A stretch of 64,000 nt of DNA from Enteractinococcus helveticum (lineage in GTDB: Bacteria; Actinomycetota; Actinomycetes; Actinomycetales; Micrococcaceae), in assembly GCF_001657475.1 (NCBI RefSeq), contig NZ_LXEY01000022.1, positions 420,754 to 484,753 on the forward strand, in the 5' to 3' direction. Position 1 is the first letter of the stretch. Each line of letters starts with the position of its first letter. Below are positions 63,163 to 64,000 of the stretch, piece by piece. Position numbers and translations under genes: made by a program. Below the pieces are notes generated by a model. The model worked only from the letters and a program-made list of their open reading frames with translations, searched no databases and was not told the origin of the DNA.

Positions 63163-64000
63163 AGACTGCTTTTCATACAAGAACAAAGGATCAGGCTGTA
63201 CGGACTGTAGTTGCCGGCCGATCTTATTGCCGAGGGACGTCAGGCTAGGGGCCGCGAGTCGCCTCACCTCGCGGCTATAACGTCGCCCCGCCGGTGTCAC
63301 GCGTGACTCACGCTGTGATAAGACCTCGACCACCTGAGCGTCAAGACCGCAACACTAACTGGCAGCGGACCAGCCGACACCTAATGCTCAGCTGTTCACC
63401 ATCGGAGCGTGAACACAGCGGTCCAGGGGCTTTCCCCTTCCACCCCGGGGCCGTTCGTGGTGATATGGGGTCCAAACCAACCCGGGGGCTTTATTTTCTT
63501 TCGACCCGTGGCGGTAGTGGACACCAGGGGGAGGGGGTCATCTGATCACAAGCCCCGGGGCCTACTTTCAGGCCCCGGGCTATAACTTTCTTCAAGCCCC
63601 GCAAACCCGAGGGGACCAGGCCCAGGGGTCACACGACCGCCAGCACAAGGCCGGGGGCCTCATCATCACTCACCGGCACACGCTGAGACCACCGCGCCGC
63701 CACGTGCGCCGTGTCGGCAGCCAGCGCCGCTCCCGGCGCGTGACTACATCACGGAGACAGCGCATCATCACCGCAGCCCAAGCAGCAGACTGCCGACCAG
63801 CCAGCACCCAACACGCAACCGAGCACCAACCGAAGCGATGCGACCTCACAACGCAGCACCGATCAGCGCAGCATGTTTGTGATCAACTAGAACTAGGCCA
63901 GATGAGCAGGGAAATCCAGCCAGTTCAGCGGTTGGTTTCCGGCCAAAAGAGCGTCAAGAATCCGGCCAGTTATCCACATGTTTATTGTGTGGTGTTGTCC
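63163..64000. other. no convincing gene; GC-rich hairpins and short direct repeats
   Basis: About 840 bases. A strong hairpin AGCCCCGGGGCCT / AGGCCCCGGGCT lies at 63551-63581, with several further CCCGGG/GGGGG runs at 63440-63660. The words GAAATCCAGCCAGTT (from 63912) and GAATCCGGCCAGTT (from 63958) form a short imperfect direct repeat. TTATCCACA (63970-63978) matches a DnaA box, but the same word occurs elsewhere in the window. Short open frames here lack family resemblance. Confidence 0.45.

Larger units (their letters stand above)
55966..64000 (+). mobile_element. ssrA-integrated genetic element, right end outside window
   Basis: Gene order: tyrosine recombinase, unknown Cys/His protein, excisionase-like HTH, unknown, D5_N/SF3 helicase, six small unknown genes ending in a coiled-coil protein, lipoprotein, then a degraded stretch with a phage-lysin-like fragment. 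Genes are packed with 4-nt overlaps on the plus strand. No capsid, portal, terminase, tail, relaxase or T4SS gene is seen. This combination fits a phage satellite or a small integrative plasmid; which of the two cannot be settled here. Confidence 0.78.

Noticed and set aside
63970..63978. TTATCCACA as evidence of a replication origin
   Set aside because: The same word also occurs near 20470 and 43984 in ordinary gaps, and no cluster is present; kept only as part of a weak observation.
1..64000. CRISPR arrays, insertion sequences, rRNA genes
   Set aside because: No regularly spaced repeats, transposase-like proteins or rRNA sequences were seen.

Overview
The window is a stretch of actinobacterial chromosome, most likely from the order Micrococcales (family Micrococcaceae or a close relative; this is inferred from gene content and order, not from a database search). 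Supporting signs are mtrA-mtrB-lpqB, WhiB, an Rv3235-like protein, a PdtaS-type kinase next to whiB, a large NAD-dependent glutamate dehydrogenase, a prfB without the programmed frameshift, an actinobacterial tmRNA tag, and many start codons placed 6-7 nt after a TANNNT box, as in leaderless actinobacterial mRNAs. No second chromosome-type signature, CRISPR array or rRNA operon is visible.

Layout. 1-10.7 kb: the end of a UPF0182 membrane protein, initiator tRNA-Met, an HtrA-type protease, a PIG-L deacetylase, a single-chain sigma/anti-sigma-K protein, trmL with a J-domain protein, then a sulfur/tRNA-modification block (cysteine desulfurase, mnmA), chorismate mutase and a MetE-like protein, and a decayed HNH nuclease. 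10.7-16.1 kb (minus): a five-gene DUF58/MoxR/DUF4350/DUF4129/membrane-protein operon. 16.3-25 kb (plus): mtrA-mtrB-lpqB, comF, hpf, secA. 25-30 kb: Rv3235-like and LysM proteins, a conserved hypothetical, a BldC-like HTH protein, and CpaB/CpaE-like Tad-pilus genes. 30-38 kb: NAD-GDH, pdtaS, whiB. 38-41 kb: infC-rpmI-rplT-rRNA methyltransferase, with infC starting at AUU behind a structured leader. 41-48.5 kb: an FHA/FtsK (EssC-like) ATPase, divergent from the main Tad locus (cpaF, tadB, tadC, Flp-like pilin, three TadE/G-like pseudopilins). 48.5-56 kb: prfB, an SRPBCC protein, a thiolase, ftsE-ftsX with a coiled-coil M23 hydrolase, smpB and ssrA.

From the 3' end of ssrA to the end of the window lies an integrated mobile element: a tyrosine recombinase directly after ssrA, an excisionase-like HTH gene whose ribosome binding site is buried in a hairpin, a D5_N/SF3 helicase of the P4 type, a run of tightly packed small unknown genes, a coiled-coil protein, a lipoprotein, and a degraded junction holding a piece of a phage-lysin-like protein. 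No capsid, terminase, relaxase or transfer gene is seen, and no second attachment site is seen, so the element runs past the window. It resembles a phage satellite or integrative plasmid more than a complete prophage.

Best candidates for something not well described: the fused sigma/anti-sigma protein, the J-domain/unknown-domain protein, the infC leader with two competing hairpins, the terminator-promoter overlap at pdtaS, the xis hairpin, and the small-gene cassette of the ssrA element.
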